Below are positions 25,634 to 31,389 of a stretch of 44,172 nt of DNA, one piece after another. The first letter of the stretch is position 1. Each line of letters opens with the position of its first letter. The translations under genes and the position numbers were made by a program. Under the pieces are notes generated by a model. The model saw only the letters and a list, made by a program, of their open reading frames with translations, was not told the DNA's origin and did not search any database. Source of the stretch: a virus. The stretch is from positions 1 through 44,172 of the IMG/VR virus record IMGVR_UViG_3300033148_003616; one strand, given 5' to 3'.

Positions 25634-25850
25634 TCAAACTCCCCCATTCTGTATCAGCCTTCTTCTTCTGCTCGTCAGTTAAGTAACGTCTATAATGAGC
25701 GCATCTTGACTTACTTCCTTGGACCAGATGGCTGTACGAAAGCTGACCTTGAACAAAGAACCATATTGCTAGGTCTGTTAGATTTTTGGTTATTAGATCT
25801 GGATTTCTTTTAAAACACTCCCGAACTTCTTCGGACACTGAACTTGCCAT
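25617..25850 (-). CDS. 77-residue protein, first leftward gene
   Basis: The first gene of the leftward unit. It starts at ATG 25850 after AAGGGAGAAATC, with promoter-like hexamers immediately upstream. It has an N-terminal helix (SSVSEEVRECFKRNPDL), a hydrophobic helix (NLTDLAIWFFVQGQLSYSHL) and a basic middle (GSKSRCAHYRRYLTDEQKKK). No family is recognised. Its place as the promoter-proximal gene suggests early expression from the leftward promoter. Confidence 0.6.
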   Translation of the reverse strand: MASSVSEEVRECFKRNPDLITKNLTDLAIWFFVQGQLSYSHLVQGSKSRCAHYRRYLTDEQKKKADTEWGSLSVTDD

Positions 25851-25869
25851 GATTTCTCCCTTAAAGGAT

Positions 25870-25899
25870 AAGATACCAGAAAAAGGTACTGTTCGTCAA
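25870..25899 (-). promoter_or_regulatory. Leftward promoter, gene-proximal
   Basis: Minus-strand -35 TTGACG (complement of 25894-25899), 18-bp spacer, -10 TATCTT (complement of 25870-25875). The predicted transcript starts a few bases before the ribosome site of the gene at 25850, giving a very short leader. Confidence 0.55.
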
Positions 25900-25943
25900 G
25901 TACGGATAGATAACTACTCATACCTGACTTGTGGGGCGTATTG

Positions 25944-26000
25944 TTTCAATAAGTTGACATTTCACTCCGTCACAACTCCGTTCTCTGTAACTTATTGAAA
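25944..26000. repeat. 12-bp perfect inverted repeat, long stem-loop
   Basis: TTTCAATAAGTT at 25944-25955 pairs perfectly with AACTTATTGAAA at 25989-26000 around a 33-base loop. It lies between the two leftward promoters, so it would be in the leader of transcripts from the distal one. It could be an attenuator, a protein site or an origin hairpin. Confidence 0.7.
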
Positions 26001-26029
26001 GTACAATATCCCCGATTATACCCTTTCGA

Positions 26030-26322
26030 GGGGGGTGGTGTGGAGAGGGTGTTTGTGGGAGGGTGCTGTGAGATAGAGGGGGTTTGTAAGTAGTGGATAT
26101 ACTGGACTAATTAAAGAACCAATACCTTAGTGGGGGGGTGTTTTTTAGAAGGGGGGTGGTCAGCACCCTCAACCCGCACCTTTCAAGTGAGACCTGCTTC
26201 TTTGGAAGTGCTGCTTGTGGGAAATGGTGGTGGATGGTGGGGGTGCTGGTTTGAGTCCTGCTTCTTTAATATACTACTAAGATTGCTACTTTGAATTACT
26301 ATAATGATACAATGCCGTGGGG
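26030..26322. repeat. G-rich tracts with quadruplex potential
   Basis: Runs of three to seven G occur on the plus strand at 26030-26035, 26047-26049, 26057-26059, 26061-26063, 26078-26082, 26132-26138, 26151-26156, 26239-26243 and 26319-26322. The first group has four runs with loops up to 11 bases, compatible with a G-quadruplex. The word GAGGGTGCTG (26059-26068) recurs inverted as CAGCACCCTC (26161-26170), and GGGTGCTG recurs at 26241-26248. The strong strand asymmetry contrasts with the AT-rich rest of the window. Confidence 0.65.
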
Positions 26323-26354
26323 ATACTGAACGTAAACTGAACGAGACCAGCTTC
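26188..26354 (+). repeat. Iteron-like short direct repeats
   Basis: TGAGACCTGCTTCTTT at 26188-26203 recurs with one change (TGAGTCCTGCTTCTTT) at 26252-26267, and a shorter relative GAGACCAGCTTC lies at 26343-26354. Spacing is 64 and about 90 bp. Such repeats in a gene-free divergent region may bind an initiator or regulator. Confidence 0.5.
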
Positions 26355-26409
26355 ACCTCAACACTGCTATTTGTGTATTGGTTAGATCCTTACATGACCA
26401 GTATCCTGA

Positions 26410-26437
26410 ATTATACACTAATAGAGATACTTGTAAA
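26410..26437 (-). promoter_or_regulatory. Leftward promoter beside operator 1
   Basis: Minus-strand -35 TTTACA (complement of 26432-26437), 16-bp spacer, consensus -10 TATAAT (complement of 26410-26415). Operator 1 begins three bases upstream of the -35 box, so a bound protein could repress or activate. The transcript would carry a leader of about 550 nt before the first leftward gene. Confidence 0.65.
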
Positions 26438-26440
26438 GCG

Positions 26441-26459
26441 TATGTTGTACATCAACATA
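26441..26459. promoter_or_regulatory. Operator 1, 19-bp palindrome
   Basis: TATGTTG, TACAT, CAACATA: a perfect 7-bp inverted repeat around a 5-bp spacer. A second copy differing only in the spacer lies at 26570-26588. This is the form of a dimeric repressor/activator site. It touches the leftward promoter at 26410-26437. Confidence 0.75.
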
Positions 26460-26569
26460 AACAGTAATAAATAACTAATAGATTACCTCATGGTAACTTG
26501 TAATTATTATATACGCTAAGTGCTTAATATCATTCAAATAAGCAATATAAATGATTACTTGTGCATTTT

Positions 26570-26588
26570 TATGTTGTATATCAACATA
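26570..26588. promoter_or_regulatory. Operator 2, 19-bp palindrome
   Basis: TATGTTG, TATAT, CAACATA: the same 7-bp arms as operator 1, centre to centre 129 bp apart. It covers the -35 box of the rightward promoter, so binding should block rightward early transcription. Confidence 0.75.
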
Positions 26589-26601
26589 GATAGTGTATAT
26601 T
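26574..26601 (+). promoter_or_regulatory. Rightward early promoter
   Basis: -35 TTGTAT at 26574-26579, 16-bp spacer, -10 TATATT at 26596-26601, followed by a purine-rich leader and the first rightward gene at 26631. The -35 box is inside operator 2. Confidence 0.6.
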
Positions 26602-26630
26602 AGAGGAGAGAGTTAAACAAAGAGGTAATC

Positions 26631-26831
26631 ATGCGGAACGATAAGTTAAATACTCGATTATGGACTAAATGGCAGAAAGAATTTAACCTTTATAATGCAT
26701 ATCAAGAGGAGTTAAATAATGACAAAGAGAATAGAGAGTCTGGAGATATACTTCAGTTTAACCAAGAAACAAAGACAGACATTTCACTCAATGAATCTAG
26801 AATGGCAATTCTTATGGACCGTGTCGCTTAA
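26631..26831 (+). CDS. 66-residue protein, first rightward gene
   Basis: Start ATG at 26631 has AAGAGG eight bases upstream and is the first start after the early promoter. The product is polar and helical (NTRLWTKWQKEFNLYNAYQE, then a Glu/Asn/Thr-rich tail). Its last 113 bases overlap the next gene in another frame. No family is recognised. As the promoter-proximal gene it may be an early host-takeover protein, but there is no evidence beyond position. Confidence 0.55.
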   Translation: MRNDKLNTRLWTKWQKEFNLYNAYQEELNNDKENRESGDILQFNQETKTDISLNESRMAILMDRVA

Positions 26832-26916
26832 AGACTTCATTAAGATTACAAAGAATAAGCAATTAATAGCGCGGTTTAAAGCGTATAAATTCCAACCCTT
26901 AAAGTTAGTAGCTTAG
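26719..26916 (+). CDS. 65-residue basic protein, overlapping frame
   Basis: Starts at ATG 26719 behind AAGAGGAG and overlaps the previous gene by 113 bases in a different frame. The product is basic with several aromatic residues (LTKKQRQTFHSMNLEWQFLW, LKDFIKITKNKQLIARFKAY). Its ribosome site is better than the average in this region. Both frames read like proteins; one of them may be the true gene, or both may be used. Function unknown. Confidence 0.55.
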   Translation: MTKRIESLEIYFSLTKKQRQTFHSMNLEWQFLWTVSLKDFIKITKNKQLIARFKAYKFQPLKLVA

Positions 26917-26926
26917 GAGTAGTACC

Positions 26927-27055
26927 ATGATAAAAAGTAACCTATTTAAGAGTAAAAAACTAGTCTATAACCCTGCCTTAATATACGATGAAAAGGCGGT
27001 TAAAAAGGCAATGAAGCGCCTTAAAAAGCTATTAAATAAGAAGGTTAAGAAATGA
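26927..27055 (+). CDS. 42-residue Lys-rich microprotein
   Basis: From ATG at 26927 (TAGGAG ten bases upstream) to TGA at 27053-27055. It begins MIKSNLFKSKKLVYNPALIY and ends in a very Lys-rich amphipathic helix (MKRLKKLLNKKVKK). Next gene starts inside its stop as ATGA. The composition suggests nucleic-acid or membrane binding. No family is recognised. Confidence 0.6.
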   Translation: MIKSNLFKSKKLVYNPALIYDEKAVKKAMKRLKKLLNKKVKK

Positions 27056-27183
27056 AAGACAAGTTTGAAAAGCTATTAAGGCAAGCTATTAAAGAGAAAG
27101 ATTACTTTAAGGCGGCAATTATGATTAAACAATTAGAGCAGTTAGGCTTTATTGTAGTGCTTGAAATGAAAGGAAAGGACTAA
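27052..27183 (+). CDS. 43-residue helical microprotein
   Basis: From ATG at 27052, overlapping the previous stop, to TAA at 27181-27183. It reads MKDKFEKLLRQAIKEKDYFK and then AAIMIKQLEQLGFIV, a charged helix pair with a short strand tail. The helix start (LLRQAIKEKD) recurs in several small proteins further right, for example LLLKRAIKERD in the gene at 30882, suggesting related microproteins. Function unknown. Confidence 0.6.
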   Translation: MKDKFEKLLRQAIKEKDYFKAAIMIKQLEQLGFIVVLEMKGKD

Positions 27184-27185
27184 AT

Positions 27186-27422
27186 ATGTATTATTTTGTA
27201 GTATCTACTCCTAAGGTGGAGAATATTAAAGATATCACTGGTATAGAGGGTTTACGTTGTACTTTTAAAGCAAGTGCATTAGCTAAATGTCAAAACACGG
27301 GTCAAGTACTTGATCTTTGTAGTACTGGGCTTACTAAAGAGGAGGCTTTAATTAATTTAGCGGCAGACTTTGGTATGGTATTGAAAGAATTCTATAAACG
27401 AAAATATGGGAGTTTGAAATGA
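27186..27422 (+). CDS. 78-residue protein, unknown
   Basis: A compact alpha/beta-looking protein: strand start (MYYFVVSTPKV), central LRCTFKASALAKCQNTGQV with two Cys, and C-terminal helix (LTKEEALINLAADFGMVLKE). It follows the previous gene after two bases and overlaps the next by four. No family is recognised; the T-K-E-E-A helix pattern is common in small phage HicB-like or regulatory proteins, but that is a weak hint. Confidence 0.55.
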   Translation: MYYFVVSTPKVENIKDITGIEGLRCTFKASALAKCQNTGQVLDLCSTGLTKEEALINLAADFGMVLKEFYKRKYGSLK

Positions 27423-27697
27423 AAAAAAGAAAAGGATTGAACGTAGTTCATAATATTGCAGGATGGGTTATTGTAGCCCAATTATATGATACTAGGATTT
27501 ACGCTCAGGATGAAAATGCCATCGTATTAAATTCAGGTACTTGGCGAAGTAACCACACTAAAAACTGCATTAATGACCTCCTACCAAATGAGTATAAATT
27601 GTACCAAAAAGATTTCATATGGTATCTAGCTACGCCCTTAGGAGTTGTACTCTTTGAAGACGGTATGGAAATACCAGTAGGAGGTGAAAATGTTTAA
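27419..27697 (+). CDS. 92-residue protein, unknown
   Basis: A 92-residue protein with strands and aromatic residues: VVHNIAGWVIVAQLYDTRIY, LNSGTWRSNHTKNCINDLLP, then YQKDFIWYLATPLGVVLFED. The pattern of a W-R-S-N-H-T-K segment followed by a helix is one I associate with small conserved phage proteins of unknown role that act early. It overlaps the endolysin gene by 8 bases at the chosen start. No function can be assigned. Confidence 0.55.
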   Translation: MKKRKGLNVVHNIAGWVIVAQLYDTRIYAQDENAIVLNSGTWRSNHTKNCINDLLPNEYKLYQKDFIWYLATPLGVVLFEDGMEIPVGGENV

Positions 27698-28046
27698 ATT
27701 TACCATTAACGTAATTATAATAGTTTATCTATGCGTATTAGTAAGTAAAGCAGAAGCAAGCATATTACCTAGAACTAACATCCTTTTTAAGGTGCTTAAG
27801 GACGCTTCTAACTGCGATTTCACTATTAGTTCAGGGCATAGGTCTAAAAAGCACAATAAACGTGTAGGAGGAGCTAAAAATAGCTTTCATTTAACTGGTC
27901 AAGCGTTAGACTTAGTACCAAAATGCAATAAACCCTTTTCATATATTGCTAGACAAGCTATAAAAGCAGGATTTTCTGGGGTGATTGTATATAAAAAGCA
28001 TATCCATGTAGATATTGGAATTAGAAAATATTATAAACTTAATTAA
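27690..28046 (+). CDS. Secreted M15-type peptidoglycan peptidase (endolysin)
   Basis: A 118-residue protein beginning at ATG 27690 (GGAGG seven bases upstream; an in-frame GTG at 27684 is too close). It has an N-terminal signal sequence or anchor (FKFTINVIIIVYLCVLVSKA) and then a peptidase M15 core: ISSGHRSKKHN, SFHLTGQALDL with His67 and Asp74, and YKKHIHVDIG with His104/His106, the three zinc ligands. M15 enzymes cut peptidoglycan peptide bridges. Export by the host Sec system would make it a signal-type endolysin not needing a large holin hole. It lies in the early gene block, far from the holin at 43506. Confidence 0.85.
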   Translation: MFKFTINVIIIVYLCVLVSKAEASILPRTNILFKVLKDASNCDFTISSGHRSKKHNKRVGGAKNSFHLTGQALDLVPKCNKPFSYIARQAIKAGFSGVIVYKKHIHVDIGIRKYYKLN

Positions 28047-28058
28047 AGGAGATATAGT

Positions 28059-28356
28059 GTGACTAAAAATAAATTTATATACGAGATGAGTAAAGTAGAA
28101 GAATCTCTTATTTCATTAGTAAGGATGCCACATAGTCCAAGCTGTTTTAGCTATCTTTGTCATGGACTAGATCAATACCTTAATAAGAAAGCAAGTTACT
28201 TTCTACTAAGTTTATATAGCGACAAAAAAAAAAAATGATTGTAAGTATGGTATTTTTGGCATAAGTGGAAAACTACGGAATCAAGAAAAAAGATTTATAG
28301 CATTACAGCTATATAAACAATATATGCTAAGCGAAAAATTATATAAACAACTATAA
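28059..28356 (+). CDS. Small protein split by a 12-A tract
   Basis: From GTG at 28059 (AAAGGAGATATA upstream) the frame reads VTKNKFIYEMSKVEESLISL and stops at 28236-28238, right after a run of 12 A (28224-28235). If one A is skipped, the frame continues as NDCKYGIFGISGKLRNQEKR to a stop at 28354-28356, just before the next ribosome site. The two halves look like one protein of about 98 residues. This may be programmed slippage on the A tract, a sequence error or a recent mutation. Function is unknown. Confidence 0.55.
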
Positions 28357-28368
28357 AGGAGAATGACA

Positions 28369-29154
28369 ATGATTAATGTATTAAGTAACCAAGTAAGTAG
28401 CAGAGCAGTAAACCCTATCTATAAAAAAGATAGTCCTATTACTAGTGACAAATTCAAACTGGCAGATAGTGAGGCGATTATCTCTACTTTAGAAAGTAAG
28501 GGATTTATACATAGGAATACTTCCTTTGGTACTCCTAGGAAAGAGGAGAGGAGAGGCTATCAGAAGCATGTTATGGTATTTGAAAGAGATGATTTGCAAG
28601 TGGATAGTGAGAATAGATTTCAAATACTGATTACTAATGCCCATGATGGAACTTCCTCCTTAAGGATCAATTTAGGAATCTATCGACTTGTGTGTGCCAA
28701 TGGGTTGGTAATTGGAAGTACACTCTTTGAAAGACGTATACGGCACGTAGGACCTTCTTTTTATGAGGAATTAGAGTTAGGTATTGATGACATCGTAGCC
28801 CAAAGTGGCACCATTGTTAAGAAAGTGAAAGAGATGAAAGGTACTACTTTAAGTTATTTTGATAAGGTGGAGTTGGTTAAAAAAATGTTTAACGTCAGAT
28901 ATCCTAAAATAAGCCCTAACATGGTAAATATAGGTAGAGCGCTGGAACCTATTAGATCAGAGGACGATAAACAAGATTTGTTTACAGTGTTTAATCTTAT
29001 CCAAGAAAAGTTGATCAGAGGTGGTTTAGAGTATTATGTAACAAGAACAGACAAGGAAGGTGCCGAGTCATTGGTTAGAACCCATGCAAGACGTTTAAAG
29101 GCAGTCGATAAAATCACCACTATTAATAAGGGTCTATGGGAGGTGGCGGCATGA
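28369..29154 (+). CDS. DUF932 family protein
   Basis: A 261-residue protein starting at ATG 28369, seven bases after AAAGGAG (ATG 28363 is too close). It has the DUF932 pattern seen in phage- and plasmid-encoded proteins: FQILITNAHDGTSSLRINLG, then YRLVCANGLVIGS, a conserved RHVG and a long helical C-terminal half (KKVKEMKGTTLSYFDKVELV, VRTHARRLKAVDKITTINK). DUF932 proteins are often carried on mobile DNA beside anti-restriction genes; their biochemical role is not settled. Here it is the largest protein of the early block. Family is recognised by motif, function unknown. Confidence 0.75.
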   Translation: MINVLSNQVSSRAVNPIYKKDSPITSDKFKLADSEAIISTLESKGFIHRNTSFGTPRKEERRGYQKHVMVFERDDLQVDSENRFQILITNAHDGTSSLRINLGIYRLVCANGLVIGSTLFERRIRHVGPSFYEELELGIDDIVAQSGTIVKKVKEMKGTTLSYFDKVELVKKMFNVRYPKISPNMVNIGRALEPIRSEDDKQDLFTVFNLIQEKLIRGGLEYYVTRTDKEGAESLVRTHARRLKAVDKITTINKGLWEVAA

Positions 29155-29264
29155 GTGAAGTAACAATAATACCCCCTTTGATAATAATTGATTTAGAAAA
29201 GTTTATAGAGGAGCAGGAAAGTGAACAGAGAAGAAGAAGAAAGAAATCAGAAAAGGAAAGCTGA
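29151..29264 (+). CDS. 37-residue microprotein
   Basis: ATG at 29151 overlaps the preceding gene's stop as ATGA. The product reads MSEVTIIPPLIIIDLEKFIE and ends in an Arg/Lys-rich tail (RRRRKKSEKES). Half hydrophobic, half basic. Its 3' end overlaps the next frame by 44 bases. Function unknown; existence is supported by coupling only. Confidence 0.5.
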   Translation: MSEVTIIPPLIIIDLEKFIEEQESEQRRRRKKSEKES

Positions 29265-29337
29265 CTACGTTATTTATAATGTAATCATTGCAAGTATTAT
29301 TTTAATTATAACTTATATTGTAGGAGAAAATACATGA
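29221..29337 (+). CDS. 38-residue single-span membrane protein
   Basis: Starts with GTG at 29221 behind GAGGAGCAGGAAA and stops at 29335-29337. A charged N-terminus (VNREEEERNQKRKADYVIYN) is followed by one transmembrane helix (VIIASIILIITYIV). The next gene begins inside its stop (ATGA). Tiny membrane proteins in early blocks often bind host membrane enzymes; nothing more can be said. Confidence 0.55.
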   Translation: MNREEEERNQKRKADYVIYNVIIASIILIITYIVGENT

Positions 29338-29456
29338 TAGAGCGAAGAAAGAATGCAATAGAGTTATTTAGACAGTTTACTCTAGAAAGTGGGGAATATC
29401 TCTTTTGGAGGAGTGAGATAGTTAAACCTATAGGGGGAGGGGGGGTAAGATGGTAA
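29334..29456 (+). CDS. 40-residue microprotein
   Basis: ATG at 29334 lies 9 bases after GTAGGAG and overlaps the previous stop. The product begins MIERRKNAIELFRQFTLESG and ends with a poly-Gly segment encoded by a G-rich tract (29431-29445) that also provides the ribosome site for the next gene (PhaR-like, 29450). Function unknown. Confidence 0.5.
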   Translation: MIERRKNAIELFRQFTLESGEYLFWRSEIVKPIGGGGVRW

Positions 29457-29692
29457 GAAATATTAAAAGATATAACAATAGGAAATTGTACGATACTGAA
29501 AAAGGTGGATATGTCACTCTAAATGATATTATAACAATGGTTCGATCTGGTATTGAAATAAAGGTTAAACACCATAAAACCAATGTAGATTGTACTGATG
29601 ATGTATTGCGACAATCATATTGTAGGTTATTATATCTCAATAGAGATTCTATAAACTTTGAAACATCTATTAAGGAGCACCATGGTAAATAA
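29450..29692 (+). CDS. PhaR-type (PHB_acc_N) DNA-binding protein
   Basis: An 80-residue protein whose residues about 4-50 match the N-terminal domain of polyhydroxyalkanoate synthesis repressor PhaR (PHB_acc_N): IKRYNNRKLYDTEKGGYVTL, then NDIITMVRSGIEIKV and a TNVDCTDDVL segment. In bacteria this domain binds DNA and, in full PhaR, senses polyester granules. Here it stands alone without the C-terminal PHB_acc domain. GGAGGGGGGG upstream is a strong ribosome site. It could act as a phage early regulator or mimic the host one. A divergent second copy lies at 31548. Domain identification is good; function is inferred. Confidence 0.75.
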   Translation: MVRNIKRYNNRKLYDTEKGGYVTLNDIITMVRSGIEIKVKHHKTNVDCTDDVLRQSYCRLLYLNRDSINFETSIKEHHGK

Positions 29693-29909
29693 ACTAACAG
29701 TAACACAGAAATTAGACCGCGTCTCCAAAAGAAAGGAGGAGCTGAGAAAAGAATTACTGATAATTAAAATGCTATTTAAACGTGTTAAAAAAGCAGATAC
29801 TGAGACCAGTTACACCTTAAGCATGGACAAATTATTCGACCATTTAGAGGATATTACTAAGAGTAATAGATATGATAAGTCCGGTATCTTAAAAAGAGGG
29901 TGGTTATAA
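29682..29909 (+). CDS. 75-residue coiled-coil protein
   Basis: Start taken as ATG 29682 after AAGGAGCACC; a longer frame from 29658 lacks a site. The product is a charged coiled coil (KLTVTQKLDRVSKRKEELRK, ELLIIKMLFKRVKK) followed by TLSMDKLFDHLEDITKSNRY. It overlaps the PhaR-like gene by 11 bases and the next gene by one base, so it may be its partner. No family is recognised. Confidence 0.6.
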   Translation: MVNKLTVTQKLDRVSKRKEELRKELLIIKMLFKRVKKADTETSYTLSMDKLFDHLEDITKSNRYDKSGILKRGWL

Positions 29910-30226
29910 TGAAAAATAAGCAGTTTAAGCTGCTATTAAAACAAGCAGAGGAGAATGATACTTTCCTAAATAATGTTTTCAAAGAGTCTTTTTATGAGAA
30001 ACATGTATCTAAATTATATGACTCTTTCTATACCTTAGCGCTATCCTATTTCGTAGGAGAGGAATGGGGTGCTTTTTATGATAAATTTGAAGGGATGGGG
30101 TGGAATACTTGTGGTTGTGTAGGGTATCCTCCTGATATATTAGCCAATTTATTAATGTATAATCACGATATTACAGGAGCTAAAAAGCTCTTAAAGGAAA
30201 TGAAATGTCAGTTGGAAAGGAAATAG
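29909..30226 (+). CDS. 105-residue protein, unknown
   Basis: ATG at 29909 overlaps the upstream stop as TAATG. The product starts MKNKQFKLLLKQAEENDTFL, has a hydrophobic and aromatic middle (SFYTLALSYFVGEEWGAFYD), then GMGWNTCGCVGYPPDILANL with a CGC motif and a helix at the end. The start LLLKQAEENDTFL resembles LLLKRAIKERDDFL at 30882, hinting at a shared N-terminal helix. Function unknown. Confidence 0.6.
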   Translation: MKNKQFKLLLKQAEENDTFLNNVFKESFYEKHVSKLYDSFYTLALSYFVGEEWGAFYDKFEGMGWNTCGCVGYPPDILANLLMYNHDITGAKKLLKEMKCQLERK

Positions 30227-30381
30227 CCGCTTTAAAGGCGATATTAGCCGATTTAAGCCGTATTTTTAAAAGGTTAAGGCATAGCCCTGATCAGTATGAA
30301 TTGCACCTTAGACAGGCTATATTAAACGAGTACATACGAAAAAATGTGTATGAACAGTATAAGGAGAATGATAGTGAGTAA
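30205..30381 (+). CDS. 58-residue helical protein
   Basis: ATG at 30205 follows AAAGGAAATGAA, in a frame overlapping the end of the upstream gene by 22 bases, and ends at TAA 30379-30381. The product is all-helical (MSVGKEIAALKAILADLSRI, QYELHLRQAILNEYIRKNVY). It overlaps the next gene's GTG start by 8 bases. Unknown function. Confidence 0.55.
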   Translation: MSVGKEIAALKAILADLSRIFKRLRHSPDQYELHLRQAILNEYIRKNVYEQYKENDSE

Positions 30382-30568
30382 TTACCAGAAAAGTTACACT
30401 GTTAAAGCCTTAAATACATTTCTTGAGAATGCTTTTGAAATAGCGTTTGGAGATGATGCTATAAATAAGGAGTATTTAATGGTAGAGGTTATTAATAAAT
30501 TAAGAGAACATTCAGATAATGCTTGGAAATATGAGCAATTGGAGAAATATAATGGAAGAAATAGTTAA
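30374..30568 (+). CDS. 64-residue protein, unknown
   Basis: I choose GTG 30374 because AAGGAG lies seven bases before it, while the in-frame ATG at 30368 is only one base away. The product (VSNYQKSYTVKALNTFLENA, then FGDDAINKEYLMVEVINKLR) is acidic and helical. It overlaps the next gene's start by 17 bases. No family is recognised. Confidence 0.55.
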   Translation: MSNYQKSYTVKALNTFLENAFEIAFGDDAINKEYLMVEVINKLREHSDNAWKYEQLEKYNGRNS

Positions 30569-30881
30569 GAAATCTTTAGAATATCTACAAAATGGAGAGC
30601 TTTTCTTAGCAAAAGAGATGTCTTTGTATATACAAGAAGTGTTAAAGTATGCATTAGTGAAAAGTCATACTGTAGGAGCGGTTTTATTACTCTGTTTCCT
30701 CTCTTTTTTAATAATGTTTATTAGAGGTTTTAGGGAGGATTCAGATGATTTGATTGTAGGAGGTTCTGTGGGTGGGGCTATATTCTTGCTGTTACTACTA
30801 ACTTCTGTTATGACCATAGTTCAAATACATATTGCCCCTAGAATGTACTTAGTAGAGTACTTTAAAAGGATGGTGGAATAA
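30552..30881 (+). CDS. Two-span membrane protein, possible holin
   Basis: ATG at 30552 has GGAG seven bases upstream. The 109-residue product has a helical N-terminus, a first transmembrane helix at about 39-58 (VGAVLLLCFLSFLIMFIRG), a charged loop, a second at about 67-90 (GSVGGAIFLLLLLTSVMTIV) and a short end IAPRMYLVEYFKRMVE. This two-span plan with a terminal IAP-x-x-Y-L-V/I-E-Y is one I recall from many phage proteins of unknown role. It could be a holin or an antiholin paired with the endolysin in the same block, but the clearer holin is at 43506. Confidence 0.6.
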   Translation: MEEIVKKSLEYLQNGELFLAKEMSLYIQEVLKYALVKSHTVGAVLLLCFLSFLIMFIRGFREDSDDLIVGGSVGGAIFLLLLLTSVMTIVQIHIAPRMYLVEYFKRMVE

Positions 30882-31073
30882 ATGAATAAATTACTACTTA
30901 AGAGAGCCATAAAAGAGAGGGATGATTTCCTTAAGGAGAATCCCTTCTTATATCCTTTTCAAGAGGAGTTAAACCAAGCTATGGACCTATTCGAGGACCC
31001 TGTGGCAAGAATGCACGTTATAAGAGGGTATCTTATAGCGAATTTAAGGAAGTTGGAGGTTTTTAATGAGTGA
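30882..31073 (+). CDS. 63-residue protein, unknown
   Basis: Directly adjoins the membrane protein gene with no gap. The product starts MNKLLLKRAIKERDDFLKEN and continues PFLYPFQEELNQAMDLFED, all helical. The N-terminal helix recalls those at 27052 and 29909, so these may be members of one small family. It overlaps the next gene by 8 bases. Function unknown. Confidence 0.6.
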   Translation: MNKLLLKRAIKERDDFLKENPFLYPFQEELNQAMDLFEDPVARMHVIRGYLIANLRKLEVFNE

Positions 31074-31389
31074 CTCATTCGATGAGTATTTTAATTCTTA
31101 TTTTATAAGTTTAACGAAAGAGGACTGGGAGTACCATGCATTAAAGTCGACATGGGAACATCAGCAAGCTGAAATAGACAAACTACTAGAAGAGAAAAGA
31201 TCGCTAAAGAAACGTGTTAGAAACATAGAAGCGACATTGTTATATAAATCAAATAAAACCCTTAAGATCGAGAATAAAGCATTAAGGAAATGTTTAAAAA
31301 TCATAAGTAGTGAATTTTTCAGCTCGATAAGAGAGGGCGCGGAAATAGCGGAACAATGCCTCAAAGACCTAGACACTAAAAAGGATTAA
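31066..31389 (+). CDS. 107-residue coiled-coil protein
   Basis: The product begins MSDSFDEYFNSYFISLTKED, then a long coiled coil (EHQQAEIDKLLEEKRSLKKR, LKIENKALRKCLKIISSEF) and ends with CLKDLDTKKD. The 3' end and following bases form one copy of a 24-bp direct repeat. No catalytic or binding motif is seen; it may be an adaptor or inhibitor subunit. Confidence 0.6.
   Translation: MSDSFDEYFNSYFISLTKEDWEYHALKSTWEHQQAEIDKLLEEKRSLKKRVRNIEATLLYKSNKTLKIENKALRKCLKIISSEFFSSIREGAEIAEQCLKDLDTKKD

Larger units (their letters stand above)
25851..26630. other. 780-bp gene-free divergent control region
   Basis: No convincing coding frame lies here. In order it holds: a leftward promoter (25870-25899), a 12-bp inverted repeat (25944-26000), G-rich tracts (26030-26322), short repeats of a GAGACCTGCTTC-like motif, a second leftward promoter (26410-26437), two operator palindromes (26441-26459 and 26570-26588) and a rightward promoter (26574-26601). 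It separates leftward virion genes from rightward early and replication genes. I propose it as the transcription switch and a candidate replication origin. Confidence 0.7.

Noticed and set aside
25786-25998. A 70-residue plus-strand frame across the leftward gene start
   Set aside because: It crosses an antisense gene start, a promoter and a perfect inverted repeat; the signal there is regulatory rather than coding.
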